From Bryopsis sp. KO-2023 (lineage: Eukaryota; Chlorophyta; Ulvophyceae; Bryopsidales; Bryopsidaceae): a stretch of 64,000 bases of DNA. Positions 1 to 13,151 of this stretch are shown in pieces (positions within the stretch are counted from its first letter, which is position 1; every line of letters begins with the position of its first letter). The position numbers and the translations under genes are program-made. The notes beneath the pieces are model-generated. The model was not told the origin of the DNA. It searched no databases and was given only the letters and a program-made list of their open reading frames with translations. The DNA lies in the NCBI GenBank assembly GCA_030272585.1, contig BSYQ01000001.1:8261001-8325000 (forward strand), given 5' to 3'.

Positions 1-3000
1 TCAGAATCCTTTACGGTCAACTCAGCTTCCTTCACCACCGCCTCTGCCGATTTCACAGCAGCCACTTCGTGTTCCAGAGCACATCGAATGACATCCCACC
101 CCCGCAACACCTCCACCCCGGTGCCTTCTTCGGCGATTCCTGCACTTCCGAACGCCCACTCCACCATGTCTTCCCCTGAGATCAAGCCTATGGCACTCAT
201 GCTGGTGAGAACCAGGCAAATTCGTTGAGTCGAGCTGGACCAAGCCTCCACCACTTTTTCAATCACGCATTTCTTGGTAGAGAGTTCGGCAAGCTCGTGC
301 AGCAGGTGGATGTATCGCTCCATGACCTTGATGGTGTGAGTGGTGCTTCTGAAACCGGACAGCAGTATTGCGTGGATGAAGCCCTGTTGGTCGCAACACC
401 CAACCTTACTCATCAGCTCTTTACCAGAACATGCAGGGAAAATGCTGAAATTAAATGCAAGACATGGAGAAGTCTTTCTTCGTTGAAAAAAAAACGTCGC
501 TGATTCAGGAAATCTGCTAGTCAGGGGATGCTTCAGATTCTACTGTCAAAGACACAAAATATATTTGTTTTTTCCAAAGACAGTGAATTTTCGTACTTGT
601 TTTTTCCAAAGACAGTAAATTTTCATTGGGGGGGGGCAAGAGAGTAAAGATCAACCAGGATCTCATTCGTTTCGCAAGGTGAACTCACCTGAAGGGCTTG
701 ATCTTTTCCCTCCAGCACCGTCTCAAAGTTTCGACTTTCCATCCACTCCTTGACGGCATCATAACCCTGCTTTCCATTCATGAGCTGAACCAATTCGTCC
801 GTAAGTTTCGCACCCGGACTGGCCTCCTCCACCGCCACCACTTCCATCACATCTTCTTTTTCCTTTTCGGGTTCATTCTCAGAATTCTTCCCAGCCCCGT
901 TTTCTCCCTCGCCCATTTCCACATCTGCATTTTGATCGGCCGATTCACTAGCTTTGGATTCATTTTGCTCCGGGTTTTCACCGGCTGGGTCCTTTTTGAT
1001 CTCGATGGGAGGGGGTAAGACTGGCTTGATTTCCAGTGCTGGAGGCAACAAGCTGTGAAATTCCTTGGCGCTGATGTTCTAATAATACAAACAAATGTAT
1101 GTCACGAGGGGGGTTCCAAAACCACGGCCAGTTTCCTAGGAATCTCACGAGTTTAGCATCGTACGTACTTCTTTCACATTTTCCAGAAAGGAGAGGTTGA
1201 CCAGCTTCGTTAGAGTGGATCGGATGAACAAGCGTTGCGGGTCGTACTCAGGCGCCTCCAAGACTCTTTTCCACTTTTGCCAGGGCCAGATGAAACCGAG
1301 ATTGGACAAATGGAAGCATAGCCACTCTGCCAGGCGATGCGACAGCTCAGGATCCAACGCTGGCATGCGCGAGAAGAGCTCCCGTACGCACCCGCTCAAA
1401 CCTCGAGGAAACGGTCCGAGGTCTGTAAACTGTTGAAGAAAAAATTAATGTGTTAACTCTGACCCCAGGATTCCAGGTCGAAGGATTTCTGGTCAAATCA
1501 AAAAATAGGCATGCTTGAGATGAAAAAATGATGGGGATGGATGTCCATGGGGCGTACCTGACATAGATTCACCATCAATGTTCCATATGCTACTGGTTTG
1601 AGTGGTGGATTGGGCAACATCAGCATGTGAGAAAACAAAACCTCAGCCAAGAGGGGCGAAATTGGATATGGAGATGGGATGGATTTCGCTAATCTTTGAG
1701 CACACGCTACCCTGCAAGAAAGTACCACATCCATCATCTATGTGGTTGCAACAGCGCCCTTTGCAACATGTCATTTCCGTTTCTGTTTCTGTTTCTATGA
1801 CTGACTCAACCCTTATCTACCCGAACTGTGTCAGTTTTTCGAATACAATTGCCCAGCAGATGATAAGTTGATGCAAGTTTGGTTCACATCCCCCCTTACC
1901 TGTCTTCTTGAAAAAAGTGCAGTGTGTCGATAATGTACTCCTCAACAATTAGCCTTTCAATGGCGGGGAGCTCTCCACCGGTGTGAATGGGATCCAGCAA
2001 ACATATGCCACCCCTCGGTGGAAATGATGAGTTCACTATGCATGCTTGCTGGCTGATGGGCATGTCTGGGGATACCCCTGGTGGCCCCGTCGGTGCTGTG
2101 ATGCCTGGAAGAGCGATGGGATGCCCAGCAGCTAACTGCAAAGAAACGCTTCTGTCAAGCTTTCTCCACTGGACTGAATATCATCATCCACTGCATGTAT
2201 GCTTTTTTAACAAAATTTCCATATTTGGAGCTGTTTTTCTTTCTTTTTTTTTTCCTTCATTCTTTCTTTTGGGGGGGGGGGCGGGGGCAAGTTGAATTTT
2301 GGTCACACCTTGTGATCGATGAGCTCCGAGGTTCTTATGATCGATTGACATTTCCAAAGGGATTTGTCTTTCAGCTCTTTGATGGCTTCCCAGACTTCCG
2401 ATAGAAAACTTGCGCTCCCGCTGTCACTCCTGCAAGTCGTTTCAGCCAGACGCTTGAATGATGGATTCCTCCGGCATACATATGTATATCTCAGGAAAAA
2501 GGGCATTTTTCTTGTCACGTTGAAAAGGTAGCGATGTATTCCTCCGGTTCATGGTATTTATCTTGATCAAACAAGAAAAAAATACGACTGCTTCTTGTAA
2601 GACCACGACTTTTTTCAGCAACGAGGTGTCGCATTGATCTTTTTGATCCATAATGACATTGATCATGGATCTCACTTTGCAGCGATGTCATCCTCCTTGA
2701 TCGATGCCAGGAAAGGTCTCAACGCGACATCGTTCTGAATCGGCCTCTCGTTGGCATACTTCTCCACTTTCTCAAACACGGAGGTAAACTCCGCAGGGGC
2801 GCTGTCTGCCAGCTCGCTCCCTCCCCACGGCAAAGCCATCAATATGATGTTCACTATGTAATCCGTCCAAGGCTGCCAAGAGCGCCCCGTCGAATCTTGC
2901 GTGGTTTCCAGTGTGGAAATCACGGCGTTCAGGAGGACGTCGATCAATTCCACCAGGGAAGATGGCAGCAATACATTGGAGGCCACCAGGGATGCGAACA

Positions 3001-4139
3001 GTCGGAACAATAGGCGGGCCCTGTGTATGTCTGGCTTGCTCAAGGCTGCGCTGAAATCATCGTTTGCTTTTTGAAGGAGCTCCTTGACAAATTCGGCATC
3101 TTCCACATTCAAGAAACCTGCCATGGAAACAAAAGGTGACAAAAAGTAGAAATAAGACAAATATTATAGTTTTACAAAAAAAAGGTGACAAAAGGTAGAA
3201 ATAAGACAAATATTATGGGGGTTTTCATTAAATAAAAAGGTACTTCCTGTTCTGGACCAATATCTGTCAAAGTGGGGATACTTGGAAAGCAAAAATGACC
3301 CACCTATCAATGTGGCATATTGTGGGGTCTTCGTCGACAACTCGATGGCACAATTCAGAATCGTGTCTTTCACCTGTCACACACCCATTACAAAAACTTG
3401 AGAATTTGCCACCAAATCCTAGATTTTCTATCGTTTTCTGTAGTCATGGAAAGAAGCCCATGCTCCAACAAACCCTGATATTCACAAGACTGCACAAACA
3501 TCGTGTGGAATGATCAGACAATATTCGGACGGGGAAAAGAGGGGGGGCATGCATCGATCAGCTGACCATTTTTTTGAAGTGTTGTTTGGGTCCTCACCAG
3601 ATCAGGGTTGTTCTTGATTTCTCGATGCAAGCGAGGCAGAAAATCTTCCAGCTGTTTCTCAACTGGTTTGGATGTCCTTTTATCCTAAACAACCAATCAA
3701 TCCATAAAAAGAAAATGATCCTTGATCAAGCATCACTCCACAACTCATTCTTTTCCCTATAGCCTTTTTTTTTCTGTTCGCAACCAACAGATATCCTCCT
3801 TTCTTTTTTTTCGTTCGAGTATCGGCCCTGTTGCAGATTCATCAAAACACCCAAGAAAAACTCTTCTGCTCCAGATCTTCAAGGATCGTCGACGTCCTTT
3901 GCCAACGAACCAATAAAGTTTCGAAAGTCGATGAAGACTTGTGCCATTCACGATAGCCATCACCAGCAGCTCACCGCGTCTCCCAACTCCATCACTTCCT
4001 TGATGAACGCTTGTTCGGGGGTTTCCTCAGGCTCCTCCCTCCCTCTCTTCCTCCCCCCCCCCCGACCCACAAACCGCCGACCGCCTCGAGGACGAAATTC
4101 CACATATCGATCCCTTCGTCGCCGGTCATAATCCCCCAT
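1..4139 (-). CDS. NCBP1: Nuclear cap-binding protein subunit 1 (CBP80), 3' end cut by window edge
   Basis: Large subunit of the nuclear cap-binding complex, which with CBP20 binds the m7G cap of nuclear RNA and links it to splicing, export and decay. Ten exons fit with consistent phase: 4139-3975, 3684-3598, 3373-3304, 3117-2676, 2429-2309, 2135-1900, 1711-1558, 1429-1169, 1078-689 and 383 to beyond 1, giving about 769 residues. Diagnostic stretches resembling plant CBP80 are SWQPWTDYIVNIIL..LPWGGSEL (first MIF4G-like domain), RLIVEEYIIDTLHFF, LLAEVLFSHMLMLPNPP and HLSNLGFIWPWQKW. The third helical domain includes HTIKVMERYIHLLHEL and ends in the last exon. The N-terminus has an Arg/Gly-rich, NLS-like stretch (RPRGGRRFVGRGGGRKRGRE). 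An acidic Glu/Asp/Asn-rich insert lies in the 1078-689 exon. Start ATG is at 4139-4137. The remaining C-terminus, about 80 residues by comparison with plant CBP80, is outside the window. Confidence 0.93.
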
Positions 4140-7100
4140 CGCACCCACAGGCTCGGATGCAAGTGAATGTTCTGCAAAGAGGGGATGCTTTTTTTCGAGG
4201 GCAGAATTCGCAAGCGAAATGGTGTTGAGGAATGGGTCTACGATGAGATATGACGAGTCGAACAACTTGAGGATCAAGTTGTGAAATTCATTCTTTCCCC
4301 ATGTGGGCTGTGGTGACGAGATGGCTGCCACAACATATCCTATCATGGCCTTGTGGAACTGCTGGATGGCACAATCCCACAGGTATCTGGAGATTGCATG
4401 ACACTATTGGTATGTCTGTGGAGAGGTGGTGTTGGATGGGTATCTCAACACCATGAGAGGTTGATGGAGACAGTGCAGGTGGAGCTCAACACAAATCGTC
4501 TCCATCTATTGTTTGCTGATGTTTTGATTGCAAGTGATCCTTTCCAGACATCTCTTTTAACGCCTTCAAATTCCTTCGAATAATTTTGTTGGAACACATT
4601 TATGACTGCAGCCGTGAAAAGATTTGGTCTGATTCCATTCATTTTTTGTTTGGACATTTCTGATTGGATCCAGCAGATTCCATCCCCTGAAGAAGATTCC
4701 ATCTTGTGCGAGCTACAAACAGTCTTGGTGTTTGCTTCATTACAGTTCATTCGTTTGACTAAAAAAAAAAAAAGAATTCACCATCCCACACTCCCTCCAA
4801 CAACAGTTGTTTTGCTGCAAAACCAGAGCACCTCCAAAATCCATCTTTTCTTTTTTTACTAGTTTCTTTTTTCTATATTTTATCACGGGAAGTTCTCTCT
4901 TTACATAATGAATATGATAGTCCGGATACATAGACCAAATAACCCTCCAGATGCAAGACCATCGCTCTGTGAGCGCAAAAAACCTTTTTTTTTTCTTTCC
5001 TTTTGCCCCTCCTCCCTTCCAAATCGAAAAAACCTTGTCGTCCTTTTTCTTTTCACAGAGTCTGAATCACTTCCATCATAAAACCAATTTTAGTATCTTG
5101 TACACACTCCCTCCCGACCCACCCTTTCCCCCCCCAAAAGTCGAGCTATGAAGTCATCTACTTTTTTTTTGCCCCTCCCTCCCCCCCCAAATTAACCCCC
5201 CCAATAAGTGATGTAAGAAACCCACCTCAACAAACCCCCCTTTCTCCTTGTTTTTTTTTTAAGTACCCATTGTGATTCCAAGGGCAATTTTCGTTTTTTT
5301 TTGCAATACCCATTGTGATTCAAGGGCAATTTTCACCATCCATACTTTCTCTTTTCTCAATTGAAAACCTCTCCCCACCAGCAAGAACCCCACCCAAAAA
5401 AAAAAGACCAAAAAAAAATTTGGCCAGAACAAAGAACAAAGAAAACGAAAACGAAAACAAAAACCCCATTGTATTAACATTAATTCCCTACTCCATGTGA
5501 TGCCCATATTGGTGACATTCTATTTTTTTTTCCTTTTTACCCTCTTTATATAAAAACACACATCCCCCAATTTAAAAAAAAAGAACGAAAACAAAGAAAA
5601 ACAGGCACCTCACTCCTTGAATGCAAATGGTGTAAGAAAAAAAAATCTCCCCCTTCATCAACCCCCCCTTTCGAAAAACGGATACTAACACCGAAAACGC
5701 ATATAATTTTCCTTTTTTTTTTTTTGCGATGCTGAATAATTGAGCATCCCTGGATTGACATTTAAAAAAGCCCCAAACAAACACAAACACACACACATAC
5801 ATAATCCTATTTTTCAAACTTTTCATGTTTTTTTCTTTTTTTCCTTTTTTCCTTCCCCTTTTTTCCTTTGCTGCTATATTTTTTTAAATGCGTGCCTCTC
5901 ATTTTCAGTGTAGTAACACGAAAAAAAACGAAACAAAACTAAGAATAATAATGAGAAATGGCACATTTCGTGGGGAATTTCCCCCCTCCCCTCGTTGTCT
6001 TTTTTACTTTTTTTTTCCAGACTCCCTCCAAAAACTATGGAGAGTGCAAGTCTATATTATAGAGCAATTTCACGGTTATTTTTCTGGGGATGCATTATCT
6101 TTTTTTTTTAATCATATAAAATTCTCTTTTTAAAAAGTAGAAAAACAAAAACAAAACCCCCCTTCCAAATAATTGACGCCTTCAATAGCTCTTTCTTTCG
6201 TCCCCTCCCTAAACCTGCCCAATGGAAAAAAAAAGAAACGCGAGGAATATCAAATGCAACCATTTTAATCCCCCCACCAAAAAAAAGGCACACATAGCAA
6301 TATACGCAAACAAACAAAAACTGGGACTTGCGTTATTCAGCCACAGAAATTCTTCTTACTTCCTTTCTTTCTTTTTTTTGAAACTATTATAGAAAATCCC
6401 CACAGGAGATGTACAAATTCTACAGACACTCCCTCCATCACAAACCCAATATTTCTCACCTACCCCTTTTGTGTATATATTTTTCCATTTCCTAAATTTT
6501 TTTTCCAAGGGATGCTCACATTACACAGGAACATTTTTTTTTTCAACTGAACCCCATTGGGAGGGACCCCACAACCCCATTTTCTTAGTCAAATACCCCC
6601 CCCCTTTTTGAAAAAAAAAAGAAACAGAAAGAAAGAAGAGGGGATTGCTGCCAAGAGTCGAAACAGACAAGTTAACCCTAACCAAAAATGGGGAGGAGCA
6701 TACTGTTAGTTTTAACCCTAGTTAAAATGCCCTGGTTTCTAGTCCTCTTTTCAATTTTTTTTTCCAAATGTCTTTTTATTCCTAAGATTGTCACATACCC
6801 ATCACCCTTGCCCCCCAGGTCCGTAATTGTCAAAAGGAATGTTCTTTTCTTTTCTTACCCAAAATTCGAAGACGCTCTCTCCCAAATTAAAAAACAAAAA
6901 AAAACAAGAAAAATCAGCAAACCCCTTTCAATCCCCGGCAATCCTCGTTAAAAAAAAAAAAAAAAAGGGGAAAGAAAAAGAAAAAAAATATGATATGATC
7001 CTGTTTTTCCACCCCCATTTTTTTTTTTTTGCCAAACCCCCCTAGAGCTGGGTCCCTCCCATCAAAAAAAATCAATGAGGATTGTCCAATATGTTGTGCA

Positions 7101-7385
7101 TCTCACACTCTTTGTTTGAAACTCCATAAAGTACTTTATATAAAAGATTCAAAAAAAAAGAAACTAGAAAAGAAAAAAAGAATAAAAAAAAACAAACGAA
7201 CATCCTGCTCAAAAGATGCCGCTGCTCAGATGATCATTACATCATCGCAATTGTATTAAAACTTTTTTTTTCTTTCACACTCTCCTTTTTTTTCTACTTT
7301 AGTAAAGCTTCCTTGAATTTTGCACTTTTCGTTTTTTTTCTTTTTCCTTTCCTTTACATATATAGAATTCTCTCTCTTTCTTTTT
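4140..7385. other. Intergenic spacer, homopolymer-rich
   Basis: No convincing gene. From about 4750 the plus strand is a mosaic of T, A and C runs (for example C8 near 5110 and 5178, C10 near 6594, A16 near 6950). The short open frames here are lysine- or phenylalanine-rich translations of those runs. The left part should hold the CBP80 promoter and 5' UTR, and the right part the 3' UTR of the gene ending at 7386. Two isolated TTAACCCTA motifs near 6672 and 6711 do not form a telomeric array. Confidence 0.7.
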
Positions 7386-10300
7386 TTAGCGCCACAGCGA
7401 CTTTTTTGGAGCCCTCTTGGTGAAAACGAGGGGTGTCGTGGGCTTCTTAGTAGTAGTGGTGGCAGCTCGGGCAGATTCAGCACCCGAAAGGGTGCGCCTT
7501 GGCACGGTGGGCTCCCTGGCAGACAGAGGAAGCCTCTCCATCGATTTCTCAGCCACTTTCTTGGTGACGGTGACCGGGGTGGTGGTGGTGGTGGTGGTTT
7601 TGATGCTTGGTTTTCTCGTCAATGTGGATGGGGTCTTGGTGGTGGTAGCAGTGGTGGTGGTCAGTTTGGATGTTGGGCTAGGACCCCTTGAGCGAAAAAT
7701 CAACACACAACGGGTTAGAAATTCAACAATCAACCAACCTTTCAACCGAAAGGAAATGATTCTTCTTTTCAGAAAAAAGAAGGATGCAAGACAGCCACTC
7801 GTTATGTTTATTTGGAGAATACCTTGCGGAAAGGGCCCTTCTGGGGGTCACGACATCAGATTTTCCTCCACTGAGAACTCGAGCGGTGGCAGGTGGTGGT
7901 GGTGTCGATACGGTTTCCTTGGTTTTAGGGCTGACGGCGATCTCTTTCTTCTTCTTCGTCTTTCCAAGTCCGTTCAGCCAGGTGTTGGACAACGCCTGCA
8001 GCTCGCTGTTCTTCTTCTCCAGCACCTTTTGAATCTGCAAGAGCTCGGTGCTCTTGGTGGTAAGTTTTTCTTGGACGGCCTCCAATTCGTGGAGCTCCAA
8101 TTGGCCAGCTGCCCCGAACATGCCGCGGGGAATATCAGCTCCAATTCTCAAATTCTCCGGCTTAGCCAATGCCACGAACAGCATGACTTGCAGAGCAGTG
8201 TTTGCACACTTCAACTTGTCTATTTCACTTGTCAATGTATTGATACTATTGATTGTGTTCTTGAGGTCGCAGTTTTCCATTTCCAGGTCAATCATCTTTT
8301 CCTGCGTTTCCTCCAAAGCTTGTTGCTCCGCTTCCAATCCCTCAAGGGTCTCCTCCAAGTGGAGGGGACTGGTGAAAGTAGTGAACTCATCCTCTTTATC
8401 GAGCAGACTCAACAATTCCTCTGCTGGGGTGGTCGGGTTACGTACATGCTTGCTTACGGTCAAGCCGCAACCACCCATACTCATGCTCCTTTCTCTAAGA
8501 CATCTGGTCACGATTCCGGTCCCGCTGTCATTTCCATCCCCGCTTGCGTTTTCTACAGTTGAGGTGATGTTTTCGCAAGAAGGGAGGGGACCGGCGCCTC
8601 GGGGGGGAGGCTGGAGTTTCAGACGGGAACGTTTTGCGCTGAAATCCACCTCGGAAAGGCTGGACAGACTCTCCGCAAGTGAGGCTTTGTGGAGCTGTGG
8701 AAAAATCAGTCAAACAGTTCAGCAACATCCCCAATGACTCGACACTGGCCAATGCGAAACCAATTGCAGCACCCAAAAAAAAAAAAAAGCAAAAAGATGG
8801 TGGCCAAAGATGCAATAGAGTTTCCAGCACAGCAATTTTTTTGGTTCGGAATTGAGATTCTCGTGCTGAGATTCAACTGATCTACTGACCCTGGTTGCAT
8901 CAATCAAGTACCTTGCAAGAGTTGAGAGTCGGCTTCTCATCTGGTGTTTGTACATACATAGGTATGAAGCAACCCGTTCCGTTCTTCCTCACAGGTGCAA
9001 GCTTGCTCGATGAAATCCCAGAGAAATGCGTAGCACTCCTTGCGTGCTTTGCCGCCGACGGAGGGCTCCCCACCGGGACAAAAGGCATAGCTCTAGCATT
9101 CAACTTGGGCACCCTCAGACTACTCTGTTGTTGTTGACGACCAATCTCGAAAGCACTGCTCCTCCGCAGGTGCATCCCCAGTGGAGGATCCCCCTTCACT
9201 TGAGCGAGCAGGTTTGGTGGGAAAAACGCACCACATCCTCGACAATTGGGTCGGAATGCATTCATAGCAGGACCGACACCGTGTTGTCTGGGTGGCTGCG
9301 CTATTCCACCCATACCCATTCCTTGTGGTCTAAAAGGTGGTGATGATCGTGTGGGGAACCGCGGCCGTTCGCTCTCCGGTGGCTTAATTACAGGCGGAGG
9401 GGAAGAAGCAGTGGAAACGGGGGCGTCTGTGGTGGTGGGTGAGATGGTGCTGCGTGGGGTTTGTTCAAGTTCGTTCAAGATGTCCTCAGCGGATTCACCA
9501 TCCGTTATTTCCCTGTCGTTCAGGATAATCATCGTTCCGCCTCCAGCGACATGCAGTCGCAGGCTGGAGAAACTCTGGGCAAGTGCACTCTCATTCGATG
9601 CTTGGTTGGCCATCTGCTCAGCCAACTCTTCCTCCAGGCTCCTGTGAAAAATGCAGTAACAATTACTCATGCTGCAAAAAAAGTTTAATTTCTGAAAGGT
9701 CTACTACGGCTAAAACAATCCAGAGGGAGCGCGCTCGCGCAGTTGCACCTACTTTTCGAGCTTGGGCACTTCGTCAACGACTTCGCGCTCTGCGACGCGC
9801 CTGCCGCGCCCTCCACGGCGACCTCTGCGTTTGTTCCCTCGTTGTTGCTGCCCCTGCTGCTGGGGATTCGGTTGCGGACACAACGCAGGCTTCACGTCTA
9901 AGAGTTTTTTCTCCTGGGCCCATGGTCCGTACAGCGCTCCCCTCTTTCCTTCCTTTCCGATATTGATATTGTTGTTGACCTTCTTCCTCCTGCGTGCAGA
10001 AACGCAACCCCATCAAAAAAAAAGTTTCATTCGATCAGGGAAGGGGGAAAAAAATCCGCCAAAACCGCCACGCGGCAAAATTCGCTGCTCCCTGATGTCC
10101 GGATCGCTTTCGCGCCAAAAAAAACCGTCCTGCCCATGTACTGCAGGGAACACCCAAATCATGAACACGGGCATTGCCGACAAAAGACAAACTGCAGAGA
10201 TCTTCCCTCGAACCCCCCCCCCCCATCGGGCCCGGTTCTTTTTCCACCAAACCACCGCCACGCAAAATATGTATCATCACCTCCGAGCCCAAAAAAAGTC

Positions 10301-10985
10301 AAAGGATCCAAAAAATATGGGTCCACGAGGCGAAACAGTCATCTAATTTCAACCACTCCCCCAAACCCACCGCTTCACTAAACCTTTCCTCCCCAAAAAA
10401 AACTCCCCACGCTCTTCGGTTCGTCGACCACGAACTCTCCGCGCTTACTCACCTCTGCCCTCGCATATCGTCCGCTCTCCACCGGTCGTCGGGGGCGTAG
10501 AAAGATCCCTGACCCCCCACGCCAAACTGCTTCTTCACTTTCGCCTCCAGACTCCTCATAGCCGCGGCAACCGCCTTCGCCTCAATCTCCTGTTGCCTGC
10601 CCCAGCTGACTTTCTTTCCGCCCTGAGCGATCTTAAACATTTCCTGTTCTCCGACACGTCCCTCATTCCTCCTAATACCGTGGAGATCCTCTTGTGTGTA
10701 CTGTTTTCCATCATGAACAGGAACATTCGAAATAACGCTCGTAGGCTGCCCAAAAGTCTTGAACTGCACGTGGGATTCTGGACCCCCTTGCAGACCCTTT
10801 TCCTTCAAGCGACGTTCTAAATCAGGGTTGAAGTCGTCCTGACTTTGAACCTCGTCTTCCGCATCTGAATCGATGCAGAGCACTGTGGCGTCGCTGGACA
10901 TTCCGTCCGCCGAAGGGCAGACATCCTCCTGAGGGACGCACTCCCCCATACCGAACTTCAAGTTTCCAACCGTTTCCACCTCCAT
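7386..10985 (-). CDS. 890-aa coiled-coil protein with Arg/Gly patch and Thr-rich tail, function unknown
   Basis: Not a family I recognise. Five exons join in phase: 10985-10453, 9989-9753, 9641-8912, 8694-7823 and 7686-7386 (TAA), giving 890 residues. The N-terminal part (1-177) is acidic. A glutamine-rich stretch runs into a basic Arg/Gly patch (RRGRRGGRGRR, around 230-242). The centre is Pro/Arg-rich with one CxxC (CRGC). Two predicted coiled coils lie at about 612-669 (LEGLEAEQQALEETQEKM and onward) and 698-737 (LHELEAVQEKL and onward). The last 100 residues are rich in Thr and Lys (TTTTATTTKTPS, KTTTTTTTPVTVTKK). All four introns have GT-AG ends. RNA or cytoskeletal binding is possible but unproven. 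The model is well supported; the function is not. Confidence 0.8.
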
Positions 10986-12606
10986 GTTGGGCCTCTCTCA
11001 CACAGCCGTACTTTTCCTTTTCCCCTTCTTTTTCCGTTTTTTTTTACTTGCTGCTCCTTTTCTCAAAAATAAAACTCTTCAATATGCGTCCCCACTGTGC
11101 AGCGAACACCAAGAACGGTGAAGCAAGTCTTTCTGCGGCGAACCCCAAGGAAGCTGAGGGGGTATATATGCACCCAACCGGTAAAATGGCTACATTCCTC
11201 ACGTCGAAACCTCGGCTATAGATCCCACTGACTACACAGCAGTGAGTTCGACAGGAACTGGATTGCTGTGTTTTTTCATTGTATTGTCGGAAAATGAGAT
11301 TCGCATGTGCACCAGGCCTCGCAATCTACAGGATATGCCCTCACGCCACACGTTTCTTAGGATACGTTCTAGACATGGTGCCCAATCCGAAGTGACGGGC
11401 GTCAGTCAGGTTTGAAAACCCCAATACGAGCACAAGGACAAAAACAGTGTTGTATGGTGGTTTGCGGGCGCCACGAGTGAGGGGAGCAGCGGAAATATAC
11501 TTTCGGACGTTTCCTCTATGACCGACTTCAGGAGGGCCAGTTTGCAGCAGGACGTGAGTGGAAAGGTGGAGGCGTGCGTCGTGGCGTGCGCTCAAGCCTG
11601 CAGAGAGGTTGAGGACCCGTCCGTTGCTAAGGTGTGGCTGCTTCTCGTGTAGTCAGACCTGAGTATTTGTATTTGTGTTAGTTGGTGCTCCTAATTCACT
11701 CCACTCAGCCAAACGTCCCCATCACAAACATCCTGGAAGCGATGTTGCTTCTTTTTTTAAATTCAACTCCTCTGGTTGAAGTGCATCTCAATGGTGGGAT
11801 CCCAGGTTGCAGACAGACTGATCGGGAAGGAGCCAGAAATCATTCAACTGCAGCAAGTGGGTGTCTGCAGACAGAGCAGCTGTTGCGATGCAAAAACTGT
11901 GATTTTGTGATTTGATGCCCCAGGTTTTCTGCGCAGAAAGTTATAGGTTCCCAGCGCCAGATGCGCGCCGGCTTGAATGAAACTTCGATTGCAGAAAAAA
12001 GGTGCGACACTGGGAACAGGCATCCAGAAATTCTGTGGAATCCATGTTGAGGAAAGTAGATAATTGTGGGTTGTGAATTGAGATTCTCTTCTCGACCTCT
12101 CTGATGTTCTGTGATTTCTGACAGAACCCGAAACTTGGTGGAATCCAAGTTGATCTTGATGCAAGCTTTGGAACGCCTCAGCAGCACAGCGACCAGACTG
12201 GCCAGTGAGCCATAGGTGGCACATGCCATCACCAGAAATTCAAGAACACAGGTTGCTACGAACCTTTATGGAATATAATGGGGATTTGTGTCCCTGTGAC
12301 TTTCCCCCTGCCCTGATTTTGATTGCACATGAGTTCAGAGCTGTTGGAATGTGCGTTGGAGAACTGCCATTTAAGATGGAAATGTGTTACGGCCAAACAC
12401 AGAATCTGTGCAACAAGGATAACCCCCACCCAGAAATCTTGAACTAACTGCAACCTCCCAGAAGATTAATTTCCATTTACAATCATGATTTGATTTGATC
12501 CTTAATCCTTAGTGATTACAGTGTTGCCTGAGAAGCCGCTCGTTTTCTTCTTTGGACTTATGTAATCAGCTTCTATGGTTTGATTTGATAATCATGATGT
12601 GTAATC

Positions 12607-12633
12607 ATGATTTGATTTGATTTGATTTGATTT
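12607..12633. repeat. TTTGA pentanucleotide microsatellite
   Basis: Four to five TTTGA units in tandem. Partial copies of the same motif, with ATCATGATTTGATTTGAT, occur upstream at about 12481-12500 and near 12570. Confidence 0.7.
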
Positions 12634-12863
12634 CCATTCGGATAAATGATACCAGATTTACTTTCTGAATCCCATGTGCATTAATGGAACGTGGTATTTG
12701 TCAGTGGGAAGTGTTTGTACGATTTGTGCCGCCTCCCTCTTACAAACAAAGACTTGGTGAATTACGAAAACTGGTTGGAACGTGACTTGTACGTGGGCAC
12801 CACGTGTGACGCGATTCTATCCCACGGCACACCTGGCTGTCATTGCGCGACTGAACTTTTTTT

Positions 12864-12867
12864 CCAG
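12864..12867. repeat. Target-site duplication CCAG, left copy
   Basis: The four bases CCAG directly before the left LTR also follow the right LTR at 18949-18952. A 4-bp duplication is within the range known for Ty3/gypsy elements. Confidence 0.7.
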
Positions 12868-13078
12868 TGTTACCGGTGATTCTGGGCTGGATGGGGCAAA
12901 GAAACTATTCGACCAACCCAACTCGATAGCTTACAACCCAATCAGAATACGTTCGTTCACTCAGTTCCACTTCTTAAGAATCCACATCCCACCATTCCGG
13001 TTACTGTCATTATGTCCTAACTGTCCCAAGTCAACCCCTTTTCCATTCCACATCAGCCACACAACTGACCCTGGAACA
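12868..13078 (-). repeat. 3' LTR of the gypsy element
   Basis: 211 bp, identical by eye to 18738-18948. Starts TGTTACCGGTG and ends CTGGAACA on the plus strand, giving TGTT/AACA ends. Confidence 0.95.
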
Positions 13079-13151
13079 CACTCCCCCTACATTTTGAATC
13101 CCACACAACTAACAATTCAAAATGTATCAAAACACTTAACCCCTGCCCGTT

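Larger units (their letters stand above)
10986..12867. other. Intergenic spacer
   Basis: No gene supported. The segment near 10985-11230 should carry the promoter and 5' UTR of the minus-strand gene that starts at 10985. The only obvious structure is the short TTTGA microsatellite near 12607. The right end is the insertion site of the retrotransposon. Confidence 0.6.

Noticed and set aside
3757-3963. Extra CBP80 exon in the first intron (SSSTFETLL / EDLEQK reading)
   Set aside because: No donor keeps the frame, whereas joining 3975 directly to 3684 gives ELGDADKRTSKPVEK in phase and aligns with plant CBP80.
6665-6725. TTAACCCTAACC and TTTTAACCCTAG motifs resembling telomere repeats
   Set aside because: Only single, imperfect copies; no array, so no support for an interstitial telomere.
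7417-8562. 381-codon plus-strand open frame
   Set aside because: Antisense shadow of the 890-aa gene, whose minus-strand exons join in phase and show coiled coils; the long antisense frame follows from the ACC/GGT triplets.
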